Shown here: positions 31,109 through 40,912 of the stretch, in pieces
Layout of the letters: every line of letters starts with the position of its first letter
Numbering within the stretch: the first letter of the stretch is position 1
Source of the DNA: DATKFM01 sp963851215
GTDB taxonomy: Bacteria; Pseudomonadota; Alphaproteobacteria; Dongiales; Dongiaceae
DNA: 64,000 nt
NCBI GenBank assembly: GCA_963851215.1
Contig: CAWKOG010000020.1
Span: forward strand, 558,001 to 622,000
Direction of reading: 5' to 3'
Made by a program: the position numbers and the translations under genes
Notes under the pieces: model-generated
Seen by the model: the letters and a program-made list of their open reading frames with translations, nothing else
The model's database searches: none
What the model was told of the DNA's origin: nothing

Positions 31109-31292
31109 GGCATCCGCCCCATCGGGCGGCGGATCCTGCGCGAATCACCGGAATGTCCGGAACGCCACGCCGCACCGCTCCTTCTCAGCCCTTCGGGCCG
31201 CCCCTCCCTGGCATCTACCCGTCCGCTCGGCCATATTAGCCGCCTCCCGGCCCGACCGGGACAAGCCTTGAAACAAGCCCGAAAACCCCATC

Positions 31293-32475
31293 GTGACGCC
31301 CTCGCCCGCCAGCCTGGAGATGATCGCCAAGCTGATCGCCTTCGATACCACCAGCCGCAATTCCAACCTGCGGCTGATCGGCTTCGTGCGCGACCATCTG
31401 GCCAGGCTCGGTGTCGAGTGGCGCCTGATCCACAACGCCGAGCGGACCAAGGCGAACCTCTATGCGACCCTGGGACCGCAGGACAAGCCGGGCATCGCAC
31501 TCTCCGGCCACACCGACGTCGTGCCGGTCGATGGCCAGGAATGGGCGAGCGATCCCTGGCAGACCGTCGGCAGGGACGGCCGCCTGTTACGGGCGCGGCG
31601 CCTGCGACATGAAGGGGTTTCTCGGCATCGTCCTGACCTTCGTGCCGGAACTGCTGCGGCGCGAGCTGCATACGCCGATCCATCTGGCGTTCTCCTACGA
31701 CGAGGAGATCGGCTGCGTGGGCGTGCGGCGGCTGCTCGACATCCTGAGGGAGATGCCGATCCGGCCCAAGGCCTGCATCATCGGCGAGCCCACGAGCATG
31801 AAGGTGACGGTCGGCCACAAGGGCAAGAAGAGCGTGCGCTGCCATGTGCGCGGCTTCGAGGCGCATTCCTCGCTGGCGCCGCGTGCCGTCAACGCGGTGG
31901 AGATGGCGGCCGAGGTGATCGTCTATCTGCGCGGCATGGGCAAGCGCTTCGCCGCCGAAGGGCCGTTCGACAACGACTACGACGTCGCCGCATACGACCG
32001 TGCATACCGGCGTCGTCCATGGCGGCACGGCGCTCAACATCGTGCCCAAGGACTGCCACTTCGATTTCGAGTTCCGCTACCTGCCGGACCAGGACGTGAC
32101 GCCATGTTCGAGGAGGTGCGGCGCTTCGCCGAGGGGACGCTGCAGCCGGCCATGCGCAGGATCGTCGATGAGACCGGCTTCACCTGGCAGGAGCTGTCGG
32201 CCTTCCCCGGCCTCGCCACCGCCGTCGACAGCGAGATCGTGGAACTCGCCAAGGCGCTCACCGGCGGCAATTCCACAATCAAGGTCGCCTTCGGCACCGA
32301 GGCCGGGCTGTATCACGAGACCGGCATTCCCGCGATCATCTGCGGCCCCGGCAGTATCGACCAGGCGCACAAGCCGAACGAGTGGGTGACCCTGGAGCAG
32401 CTGGCGCTCTGCGAAGCCTTCATGCGCCGACTGATGGATCGTGTCTGCACAAAGGCCGGCCTGAGCATCCCATGA
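31293..32475 (+). CDS. argE: Acetylornithine deacetylase ArgE, M20 family (frame breaks)
   Basis: A metal-dependent M20 deacylase, probably giving ornithine from N-acetylornithine. GTG start at 31293. Metal ligands are visible in ALSGHTDVVPVDGQEW, GRGACDMKGFLGIV, FSYDEEIGCVGVRRLL and the C-terminal FGTEAGLYHETGIPAIICGP. Frames change near 31590, 31992 and 32097. About 390 residues joined, matching alphaproteobacterial ArgE. M20 relatives such as succinyl-diaminopimelate desuccinylase differ in these segments. The stop overlaps the next gene's ATG by 4 bp. Ornithine produced would be a substrate of the decarboxylase at 58-60 kb; that link is inferred. Confidence 0.87.
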
Positions 32476-33084
32476 TCCGTTCGGTTGTCTTCGATCTCGG
32501 CGGCGTGCTGATTGACTGGAATCCGCGCTACCTCTACCGCAAGCTGTTCGCCGGCGACGATGCGGCGATGGAGCGCTTCCTCAGCGATGTCTGCAATAAC
32601 GCCTGGAATCTGGCCCAGGATGGCGGCCGCCGCTGGGCCGAGGCGATCGAGCTGCTGAGCGCCGAACATCCCGATCACCATCAGCTGATATCGGCCTATC
32701 GCGAGCGTTGGGATGAGATGCTGAATGGACCGATCCAAGGTACTCTCGATGTGCTGGCCGAATTGAAGGACAAGGGCGTGCCGATCTATGCCCTGACCAA
32801 TTGGTCCGCTGAGACCTTACCCCATCGCCAAGACACGCTATGAATTCCTGGGATGGTTCCGGGATGTTCTGGTCTCCGGCGACGAGAAAATGGTGAAGCC
32901 GGACCCGCGGATCTACCAGCTGCTGCTGTCGCGCAATGGCTTGTCCGCTCCCGAGGCGGTCTTCATCGACGACTTACATAAGAACGTCGACGGCGCCCGC
33001 GCCGTCGGCATGGCAGCCTTGCACTTCGAAACACCGGCCAAGCTCCGCGCCGACCTGGCTGCGCTTGCGCTGTTGGACGCATAG
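32472..33084 (+). CDS. HAD-superfamily hydrolase (frame break)
   Basis: A small cytosolic phosphatase-like protein, ATG at 32472. Motif I VVFDLGGVLIDWNPRY with D8-type nucleophile but N in place of the second Asp of DxD-like forms; motif II ALTNWSAET; motif III lysine in KMVKPDPRIYQLLLSR; motif IV VFIDDLHKNVDGARAVGM. A frame break near 32818 separates WSAET from AKTRYEFLGWFRD. About 203 residues joined, with a helical cap typical of the haloacid dehalogenase/YihX type. Substrate unknown. It is translationally coupled to argE. Confidence 0.85.
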
Positions 33085-33176
33085 ACACGGTCTGCTCCCT
33101 GCGCAACGCCTGGCGGGGCTGTCGAGTTACTCCCGGATCAACCGCTTCGCCGGCTTCGGTCGGGATGGCCGGATTC

Positions 33177-33871
33177 TCAGTAGCACGCCGGATACGGATA
33201 GTAGCCACAGGGTGGCCGCGGCGGCGGATAGGCCGCCGGCGGGTAATCGCGGGGGGCGGATAATAGCCTGGCGAAGGTGGATAGTAGTAGGGGTGGTAGT
33301 AGGGGTGGACGGCGGCCCCATACCATGCTGCACGGCGGGCCGTGCGGCGAGCAACGCCCGCATAGGAGAGGGGCGTGAACGGCAAGCCGATGATATCGAT
33401 GAAGATCGAAGCAGCACCATCGGCGCCGCCAAGGTCACCTTCCAGCACCTGCACATCGAATGTCAGCTTGTCGCCTTCGAGGACTGGATTCTTCAGGACG
33501 AGGACTGCATCTCGTATCGCCGAGCCGTCTTTGGCAAAGGCCGATACGGTGGCATTCGGCGGATCCTTCGCGAAGCTGCCTTCATTGTTTCCGCTGTTCC
33601 ACTCTTCCAGCAGGTGAGCCGTCAAGGCATGTCCCGCCGCTCGTACCGGCCGATCCGCAAAGATGATGGAATTGGGCGCGACGCCGGTCAGGGTCAGCTT
33701 GTCGCCGGCCAGTGCGGCGCCATCGGCGCTCATGACGATCAGCGCCGGTTCGACCTTCGCCGTCGCCGAAGCTGATGCGCCGATCGTCTTCTGCAACGGT
33801 GCCTGCCGCGAGGTTGTCATTTCCTGGGCCAATGCCAATCCCGGCGCAAAGAGCAGGCCGGCGATGGTCAT
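33177..33871 (-). CDS. Exported protein with Tyr/Pro-rich tail (frame break)
   Basis: ATG at 33869-33871 follows GGGGAGG. Signal peptide MTIAGLLFAPGLALAQE. The globular part has ALIVMSADGAALAGDKLTLT, PNSIIFADRPVRAAGHALTA and KDPPNATVSAFAKDGSAIRD, a conserved exported family that I recognise only as uncharacterised. It is followed by a hydrophobic stretch (ASIFIDIIGLPFTPLSYAGV) and a tail of repeated His-Pro-Tyr-Tyr and Pro-Pro-Tyr. A break near 33245 leads to the natural end YPYPACY at 33177. About 230 residues. The tail and hydrophobic segment suggest surface or membrane association. Confidence 0.7.
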
Positions 33872-33954
33872 AACCTCCCCGGAGCCGTCTTGAAACAGCG
33901 TCGAGTACAGAATGATAGAGTGTGGCGGCGACTGAGACAGCTCTGTACTTTTGT

Positions 33955-35106
33955 TCCCCACGACGTCGCCGAGCGCATTTCGGTGTCTGCCAATGCACCT
34001 GTCTACGGGTTCCTCGATCAGTACTTAGGACGCGGAATTGTTGGGGGCAACCTGTATAGTGTTGGGCTACTTGGCGAGGAGGCAGCAAGATTGGCACTAC
34101 AGGTTCTGTCGGGCGTGCGGCCGTCGGACCTTGCTGCCTTTGATCAAGAAGCAGCAAGATCCTGTTCGACGCGCGTCAACTGCAGCGGTGGAGCATCAGC
34201 GAAAGCCAACTGCCGCCGGAAGCTGTGGTCATGCTTCGCCCACGATCGTTTTCGACTTTGTGGGGCGAGTACCGAATTGATGTTACCGGATCGCTGGTCA
34301 TCGTCGCGTTGCTCGCATCGCTGATTGTCGGCTTGCTCTTCGAACGCTTCTGGCGCAAGCGTGCGCAGGCTGATGCGGAAGAGCGTCGGACGGAGGTGGC
34401 ACATCTTACACGCGTTGGGATTTTGGGAGAGCTCTCCGGCGCGCTGGCCCATGAGTTAAACCAGCCGTTGACCGCGATTCTGAGCAACGCCCAGGCGGCC
34501 CAGCGCCTGCTGGCAAAGACCCCGGTCGATCTCGACGAAGTGCGCGAAATCCTCGGCGACATCAGCAATGACGATAAGCGGGCGGGCGATGTCATCAGGC
34601 GCCTGCGCTTGCTGATGAAGAAGGGTGAAGCGAAGCTGCTGCCGCTCAATCTGAATGATCTAGCGAACGACGTGCTGGAGCTGGCTCACAGCGAACTGGT
34701 CGAGCGCAATGTCGCGGTGACGACCCGCTTGACGCCCGGTCTGCCGGATTTCCGGGGCGATCGTGTGCAGCTGCAGCAGGTTCTTCTGAACCTGATCATG
34801 AACGCCTGCGAAGCGATGAGCGACACCGACAGCGGGGATCGCAGCCTCGTGGTGTCCACGGCCCACGATGACGACACCAACCTGCGGCTGACGGTCGAAG
34901 ATCGCGGACCGGGCATATCGAGCGACCTGGTCGACCACATCTTCGAGCCATTCGTAACGACCAAGGCCCAGGGGCTCGGCCTCGGGCTCTCGATCTGTCG
35001 CTCCATCGTCCGCGCGCATGGCGGGCGGCTCTGGGTCGCCAACAATCCGGGCCGCGGCGCCAGCTTCTTCGTGTCGGTGCCGATCCACGCGCGAGGCCGC
35101 GCATAG
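33955..35106 (+). pseudogene. 5'-truncated sensor histidine kinase with ABC-substrate-binding-like sensor
   Basis: The frame opens in the middle of a sensor domain: VPHDVAERISVSANAPVYGF and GRGIVGGNLYSVGLLGEEAA are the end of the extracytoplasmic ABC_sub_bind-like domain of a known rhizobial/alphaproteobacterial kinase type. After a frame break near 34150 follow a membrane helix (DVTGSLVIVALLASLIVGLLF is partly seen), a HisKA with SGALAHELNQPLTAILSNAQ, and a HATPase with LNLIMNACEAMSD, EDRGPGISSDL and GLGLGLSICRSIVRAHGG. Nothing homologous to the missing 250 or so N-terminal residues exists upstream; instead the promoter of the exported-protein gene is there. The kinase core is intact, but no start codon with a family N-terminus exists. 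No response regulator follows. Confidence 0.72.
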
Positions 35107-35428
35107 GCGACGAAGTGTCCCGGCCTCTGGCCCCCCTGTCGGGGACGACCCCGGTCGACGGGCGAGGCGGTGCCGGCCCCTCGGCACGGACGAGCGCCAC
35201 GCCGTGTCGGTCGGTCGTCGCCGTTGGATGTCAGCTCCTGGCACTTCTGAGACATCCAGACGCCGCCAGGCTAGGTCCGGTGCTAAGGGTCTGGCTGCCA
35301 ACCTAGGCAATCATTTCCGGTCATATCTGCAAGCAGACGTTCGTCGAAAGACGTCGAACGTCCGGGCTTGATCCAAAGCGGACAAGCAGTGCTTCAGGCG
35401 ATGCGGCATTTTAGAAGCAGGGCGACAA
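35107..35428. other. Gene-free segment after kinase remnant
   Basis: 322 bp with only short frames that resemble nothing. The first half continues the GC-rich composition of the kinase gene, the second half (from about 35290) is less GC-rich. I see no clear terminator, promoter or repeat. Confidence 0.5.
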
Positions 35429-35665
35429 TCACAATATACGTCGCGCCGAAATTCTCAAATCGTCGTGCGAGAGACGCGCCCGCATCCGCTCGAGGCGAAG
35501 TTGCGCAATTGAATTGTCAGGAAGAGGCGCAAACTGCTGCGGCTTGAGAATCAGCGGTCGAAGCCTGCGCACGATGGCAACTACCCCCTCGGCGAGGCGT
35601 AGCCACGGCAGGTTCCAGTTATGCGCTCGAGGTGTCGCGTGGGTACTCGCCGTTTGGTGCATCAT
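35429..35665 (-). CDS. Small unrecognised basic protein
   Basis: 78 codons starting at tandem ATGs (35663-35665 and 35660-35662) directly after a very good ribosome-binding site, GGAGGA, with 5-bp spacing. The protein starts MMHQTASTHATPRAHNWNLP and has a hydrophobic/basic middle, LRLAEGVVAIVRRLRPLIL, and an Arg-rich end. The predicted amphipathic helix could touch a membrane. Its shape recalls small alphaproteobacterial DUF1127-type proteins, but the diagnostic residues are not present. The ribosome-binding site is the main argument for reality. Confidence 0.4.
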   Translation of the reverse strand: MMHQTASTHATPRAHNWNLPWLRLAEGVVAIVRRLRPLILKPQQFAPLPDNSIAQLRLERMRARLSHDDLRISARRIL

Positions 35666-35865
35666 TGCAATCCTCCATCCTCGGATCGTATCGGGGCCTT
35701 AGAAGTGGCTGTCTAACCCACGGGCCGTGAACAGCGCGCTTGGCGGCTGTGAAAGCGGCATGTATTCTTGCGTGAACGCCTGCACACGCCGCAAAAACGC
35801 TGTGAAAAGTGACTGTTGGCGCTGCGGCTGGCCACAATGCCGGGAAGGCGGGAGGCGTGGAACCT

Positions 35866-37908
35866 ATGCCTCGTCTGCAGCTCAAGGTTCTCGGCGGTTT
35901 TGACGCCCGCTGGGGCGTCCGGTCCGGCTCTCGACATCGCGACCAGGAAGACCCGAGCGCTGCTGGCCTATCTCGCTCTGCCTGCCGGCCGAGTGCATGC
36001 CCGTAGCAAGCTGGTCAATCTGCTTTGGAGCAACCGCGGCGACGAGCAGGCGCGCAACAGCCTGCGGCAGGCGCTCACCGAGCTCGGCCGTGCGCTCGGC
36101 ACCGGCCAACCCGGTCTGCTCGTCAAGGACCATGACACCATTGCCCTTGATGCAGGCGCCGTCGAGGTCGATGCGCTGCTGTTCGAGCGGTTAACGGCTG
36201 CTGGCAATGCCGACGATCTCCGCCGGGCGGACGAACTCTTCGTCGGCGATCTACTCGACGGCGTCGACATCCCGGACTTTAATTTTGAGGACTGGCTGCG
36301 GCTCGAGCGGCAACGCCTGCGCGACTTCGCGCTGACCGTGGTCAAGAAGCTGCTGGGCACTCAGACGGCTCAAGCGGCTGTCGTGGTCGCAAAGCGACTG
36401 GTCGCGCTCGATCCGCTGCAAGAGGAGGGCCATCAGGCGCTGATGCGTTTGCACGCGGAGGCCGGTGAAACTGCTGCAGCGCTGCGACAGTATGATGCCT
36501 GCCGCGACATTCTGAAGCGCGAGCTGAATATTGCTCCGTCGCAAGAAACGGAGGAACTAAATCGCGCGATCGCGAGCTCGCCTTGGAACACTCACAGCGC
36601 CGCAGCCCATCATCACGGACTCGTCGTTGGCGCTCACCGCGACAGGTCAGTCGACCAAAATGCCATCATCGTCGATCCATCGGTTGCGGTCCTGCCATTC
36701 ACGTATCCGAGCGGCGACCCCAGCAGCAGTACTTCAGCGACGGCATCACAGAGGATATCATCGCCGGCCTGTCACGGTTTCGAGAGTTCATCGTCATAGC
36801 CCGCCATTCTTCCTTTCAATTCCGCGATAGCGCCGCCGATGTCAAACATGTCGGACGAGAGCTGGGCGTGCGCTACATTGTTGAAGGTAGCGTCCGGCGG
36901 ATCAGTCGACAACATCTGCATTACCGCCCAACTGATCGACGCCGAGGATGATGTGAATTCTTCTGGGCCGAGCGTTATGACCGGAACGCCTCAGAAATGT
37001 TCGATATCCAGCACGACGTCGTTCAAGCCATCGTTGGAACCTTCGCAGGCCACCTCGAACACGCTGCCAGGGAACGGGCAAAGCGTCAGCCGACCGATAG
37101 CCTCGCAGCGTACGACTGCTTCTTGCGCGCTTACGATGACATGCAGCGCCTCTATTACGATACTGAGGCTTATCTTCGCGAGGGCCTGACAGCAGCCCGG
37201 AAAATGTGCTATCGGGCCATAGAGAAATCGATCCCAGTTATGCCCGACCCCACGCCTGCTTAGGAGCCATATATCTCTACGATTGGCTCTATCGCGGCAC
37301 CAGCGAGGACCTTGATAAGGCTGTCTGGTGCGCGCGGATGGCTGTAAGCATTGACGATGCCGACGACTGGTGCCACGCGACGCTTGGGGTAATACACCTG
37401 AAGCGTGCCGAACACGATCGCGCGGAATATCACATGCAAAGAGCTATCGCACTGAATCCCAATGACGCCGACACGTATTGTTCGTATGGGGCTCTGCCTA
37501 ATTTACGCGGGATTGCCGTTGCCCGCCATCGAGCGGCTGCAGACGGCCATAAGGCGCAATCCCTTCTGTCCCGACTACTATCACGAGAGTTCTCGGATGG
37601 CCTACTATTTGGCTCACCGCTTTGATGAGGCAGTAGCAGCGCTCCACCACATGCGCAAGCTCACGAGTTGGGCTCATGCCTATCTCGCCGCCTGCTACGC
37701 TCAGCTAGGTCGCCTGGATGAAGCAAAGGCTGAGACCGCGGAGTACATCCGGCAGGCCAGGAGTACATCTGGCGCACTTGTCCCTGGCCAACCCGACCCC
37801 CTGAAGACTCTTATTAGCGCACTCGACGCCGATCTTCGAACACACAAGAGAGTGGTCGACTACCAGTTGTGGCTCGATGGCATGCGGAAGGCAGGGTTGC
37901 CGATTTGA
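35866..37908 (+). CDS. BTAD/TPR transcriptional regulator with TolB-like domain (frame breaks)
   Basis: A large SARP-like regulator of about 680 residues. ATG at 35866 (MPRLQLKVLGGFDARWG). The N-terminal winged-helix part continues after a break near 35925 with ATRKTRALLAYLALPAGRVH and RNSLRQALTELGRALG. The bacterial transcriptional activation domain spans about 95-240 (DALLFERLTAAGNADDLRRA, LDPLQEEGHQALMRLHAEAG). Next is a TolB/FlgO-like domain found in adenylate-cyclase-linked regulators (FSDGITEDIIAGLSRFREF, GRELGVRYIVEGSVRRI), then TPR repeats to the end (CHATLGVIHLKRAEHDRAEY, AYLAACYAQLGRLDEAKAET). Breaks also occur near 36715, 36925, 36955, 37215 and 37490. No cyclase domain is present. 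Targets unknown. Confidence 0.75.
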
Positions 37909-38472
37909 GCGCGCTCCACATCAGCGCGAATTGGTGTCTTGCTGTGGGCTACGGCCGGCGAGTCGGTATTGAGGGCCGCTCCCGGCACAAATCAGTCTTG
38001 GGTGCATTGGGGCGCCAAATCCGCTCATTGCAGGTGAGCGGACATTCCCTGTTTTGACGACAGGGGTGCGAATGCATGCCTTGGATTCGGCGCCGCCGGG
38101 GCGGTTTGTCTGAATCGGAGCCTTACTGCAGGTGGCCCCTTGAAGCGCCAGAATTTGATCCTATATGGCGTCTTCTGCCGCACCCCGGCCCGGGTGCCTT
38201 GATATTGGATATTGTGGATCGGACGTCAACTCATCGCGCGCGGCTGCGGCGTGGATGAGTATATTCCTGTATGCCGGGGAACACGGAGCGCGGGCCCAGC
38301 AGGGCGGGTGATTCCCTTGCATGGCATCGTTCCGCGAAAACTGGGTCCCCCGGAATTCGATGCAGATGTAGAATTGGCCAATCGGCCCAATCGCTTCGGC
38401 CGGTTAAGCGTTCCACAAATCACGCGCAGTTGAGCGCCCCAGCTGGGCGGCTAGGCTTGTAGACGGCTCGGA
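37909..38472. other. 564-bp segment without recognisable genes
   Basis: Only short frames on both strands, none with family resemblance or a convincing ribosome-binding site. A GC-rich hairpin, GCACCCCGG paired with CCCGGGTGC with one mismatch, lies at 38180-38197 and may end transcription of the regulator gene region. GC content is somewhat lower than in the flanks. It may be decayed sequence. Confidence 0.5.
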
Positions 38473-39105
38473 CTAGCTGACGATCTCCCAGTTGCCATCC
38501 GGCCGGCGGCAGGCCGTCCCGTCGAGCGACTGCGGCGCGCCGTCGATCACCACCGTGGTGGTGTAGTTGCGGCAGTAGCGGCCGCCGGCCTGGTAGGTTT
38601 CCTGGGGCACCACGTTGTAGTCATGGCCGTTGGGATCGCGCCAATGCACCGGCGCGCCGTCGGCGGCATATTCCAGGGCATGGCCCATGCAGGCCTCGTC
38701 GGCATTATCCATCGCCTTGCCGATCAGGCCGCCGATGACGCCGCCGACGATCAGGCCGCCGATGATGCCCACGGCCTTGTCGTCCTTGTCGACGACCTGG
38801 GAACCCACCACGGCGCCGGTCGCAGCACCCAGGGCCGCGCCGATCTCCGTGCGGTTGCAGCGGCCGAGGTCGATGCCATAAGGCACATGGAAGGGCTCCT
38901 GCTCCACCACAACGGTTTCGTTGCCTTGCTTCTTGCTCTTGTCCTTCTTGCCATGCTTGGCCCTGTAGCCCCAGGCGGGCGCCCAGGGCGGCGGATCGGC
39001 CTGCACGGGCGCCGGCAGGGCCACGGCCACGGCGGCTATCAGGGAAAGGCCTGCAACGAGCAGGCGGCGAAGGTTAAGCATACCAAACGACACGGGACGC
39101 GACAT
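38473..39105 (-). CDS. Exported glycine-zipper protein
   Basis: 210 residues, ATG at 39103-39105 after GGAGG. Signal peptide with LLVAGLSLIAAVAVALPAPV and cleavage near VQADPP. A basic segment (KHGKKDKSKKQGN) is followed by a glycine zipper, ALGAATGAVVGSQVVDKDD and IIGGLIVGGVIGGLIGKAMD, that can pack in membranes. The C-terminal domain, YCRNYTTTVVIDGAPQSLDG then TACRRPDGNWEIV, is nearly the same as in the lipoprotein at 40235-40747, so the two are paralogues. Function unknown; this architecture resembles Rickettsia 17-kDa antigen relatives. 17 bp separate it from the upstream gene, so the three genes to 40747 probably form an operon. Confidence 0.82.
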   Translation of the reverse strand: MSRPVSFGMLNLRRLLVAGLSLIAAVAVALPAPVQADPPPWAPAWGYRAKHGKKDKSKKQGNETVVVEQEPFHVPYGIDLGRCNRTEIGAALGAATGAVVGSQVVDKDDKAVGIIGGLIVGGVIGGLIGKAMDNADEACMGHALEYAADGAPVHWRDPNGHDYNVVPQETYQAGGRYCRNYTTTVVIDGAPQSLDGTACRRPDGNWEIVS

Positions 39106-39122
39106 CGTGGCCTCCGTATTGG

Positions 39123-40202
39123 CTAGGTCGCTGGTGCATCAACCGCCGTAATAAGCCTTAGATGATTAACAAGCTCTAAACTCACTTCGCCGGTCGGCTC
39201 GAGGCCATTGTCCCGCTGGTAGCGTGCGATCGCCTGCTGCGTTTCCCGGTCCAGATATCCATCCACTGGGCCAACGGGATAGCCGCGCGTCTGCAGTTCA
39301 CGCTCGATGGTTTCGACGTAAACGCCATGGAGATTCACAGTCTCCGGCGTGATCGCCGGTGTAGCGCCGGGATAAACGTCGCTGCCGGGAGGGGCGTAGA
39401 CGCCGGAAGTGTCGCTGTTGTCGTCTTGGATCGGCGGCAGCTCCTCGTAATCCGGCGTGCCGTTGCCGCCGGGTGTGTAGGACGGCGACGCGCCGGCCAC
39501 GCGGGTACTGCGCACCGGCGGATCGGTGTATTGCAGATGATCCAGGAGTGCGGCGGAGGCGCGGCCATCGACCGGCAGACGCGCGTCCATCTGGTATTGT
39601 TCGATCGCCGCGCGCGTGCGCGGACCGGCAACGCCGTCGGCCGGGCCGGGATCGTAGCCATGCACCGCCAGGTTCCACTGGAGGTCCATGACCTCCGTGC
39701 GATTTAGCGCGCGCGAATCGGTGCGGTAGCTGTCGCCGGCGGCGCCATAGCCGTTCGGATCATAGGTGCCGCCGGTGTTGTAGTTGCGGGGTGGCGTGCG
39801 GGCCGCGATCGCCGTGCCCAGCCGCCATTCCCGTGCCAGCCGCTGCGCCTCGTCGATCTCCGAAGGCGTCAGGCGCCAGGACATGCTGTCGCGTGCAGAG
39901 GCCGCCTGGGGTTGACCGCGGGCCGCCGCCACATGGAGCCAGGCGTACGCGGTGACGTAATCCTGCGGCACGCCCAGGCCATCGCGATAGATGATGCCGA
40001 CGAGATACTGGGCGCGGCCGTCGCCCTGCGCCGCCAGCGGCCCCAGCTCGTAGAGCGCGGTGCTGTATTCCTGCCGCTCGAAGGCGGCCTGGCCGTCGCT
40101 GTAGTCGGCCCGGGCGTTCCCGCCCAGGCCGATCATCAGCGCGGCAACAGCCGCCAGCAGCATATGCTGCCGGCGGCTGCGTTGGGGGCGATTGTTGCGC
40201 AT
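39123..40202 (-). CDS. Exported Sel1-repeat and peptidoglycan-binding protein
   Basis: 359 residues, ATG at 40200-40202 after AAGGGG; the frame is open to 40412 but that extension has no family features. Signal peptide HMLLAAVAALMIGLGGNARA. Then Sel1-type helical repeats (YELGPLAAQGDGRAQYLVGI, IYRDGLGVPQDYVTAYAWLH), a linker, and two peptidoglycan-binding type 1 domains: one with LQWNLAVHGYDPGPADGVAG, one at the end with LQTRGYPVGPVDGYLDRET. No catalytic domain is visible. It probably links an envelope complex to the cell wall. Flanked by the two glycine-zipper genes, 17 and 32 bp away. Intact. Confidence 0.85.
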   Translation of the reverse strand: MRNNRPQRSRRQHMLLAAVAALMIGLGGNARADYSDGQAAFERQEYSTALYELGPLAAQGDGRAQYLVGIIYRDGLGVPQDYVTAYAWLHVAAARGQPQAASARDSMSWRLTPSEIDEAQRLAREWRLGTAIAARTPPRNYNTGGTYDPNGYGAAGDSYRTDSRALNRTEVMDLQWNLAVHGYDPGPADGVAGPRTRAAIEQYQMDARLPVDGRASAALLDHLQYTDPPVRSTRVAGASPSYTPGGNGTPDYEELPPIQDDNSDTSGVYAPPGSDVYPGATPAITPETVNLHGVYVETIERELQTRGYPVGPVDGYLDRETQQAIARYQRDNGLEPTGEVSLELVNHLRLITAVDAPAT

Positions 40203-40234
40203 CGCTGAATTCCCCTTCTGGTTACGCCAGGCCG

Positions 40235-40747
40235 TTAGCCGGCGACCTGCCAATTGCCGTCGGCGCGGCGGCAGGCGGTGCCGTAACCGGTCTGCGGGCG
40301 GCCATCGATCACGACCGTCGTCTGGTACTCGCGGCAATACTGACCGGAGTTGTTCTGGTACGTGTTGTTCGGCTGCGTATAGCCGTAGTTGCCGTTGTTC
40401 GGATTGTTCCACTGGGCCGAGCGGCCGTCGGGGTAGCGCTCAAGCGCTTCATACTGAGAGCGCTGCGCCATCAGCTTGTCCTGATCGTCCATGTAGGCGC
40501 CGATCTGGTTGCCGATCAGGCCGCCGACGAAGACACCGGCCGCCGTGCCGATGAGCTGGCCCGTGCTGCCCTTCTTGCCGATCGTCGAACCGGCCCATCC
40601 ACCGAGGCCGGCGCCAACCACGGTGCCGACGATTTCCTTGTTGATCCCGGTGCCACCGCCGCCGCCATAACCGTTGTTGCTCGCACAACCCGCCAAAGCG
40701 GTGCTCATCGTCAGCGCCAAGACCAGTCCAATCTTCGCGATTTTCAT
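40235..40747 (-). CDS. Glycine-zipper lipoprotein, 17-kDa antigen type
   Basis: 170 residues, ATG at 40745-40747 after AAGGAA. Lipobox STALAGC places it in a membrane by lipid, probably the outer one. A poly-Gly stretch is followed by the glycine zipper (IVGTVVGAGLGGWAGSTIG, IGTAAGVFVGGLIGNQIGA), an Asn/Tyr-rich spacer, and the C-terminal domain YCREYQTTVVIDGRPQTGYG then TACRRADGNWQVAG, shared with the protein at 38473-39105. Rickettsial 17-kDa surface antigen has the same layout. First gene of the three-gene envelope operon. Intact. Confidence 0.87.
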   Translation of the reverse strand: MKIAKIGLVLALTMSTALAGCASNNGYGGGGGTGINKEIVGTVVGAGLGGWAGSTIGKKGSTGQLIGTAAGVFVGGLIGNQIGAYMDDQDKLMAQRSQYEALERYPDGRSAQWNNPNNGNYGYTQPNNTYQNNSGQYCREYQTTVVIDGRPQTGYGTACRRADGNWQVAG

Positions 40748-40912
40748 AGCTGCGTTCCTTTCTCCACGAAGTTCGTTCTTCCATGTCATGGCGCCCCCAA
40801 CCGGTCGGCGCCTTCATGACCGGGGTGGAGATTCGCATGGCGCGACTGAACCCAATCTGATCGGCCGGTTCATGCGCCGTTCAGCTTCAGATCGAGATAA
40901 AACTGAATTATT

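Noticed and set aside
33230..33310. Short tandem GTAGTAGGGGTGG-like repeats
   Set aside because: They encode the His/Pro/Tyr tail of the minus-strand exported protein, so they are coding and not a CRISPR or intergenic repeat.
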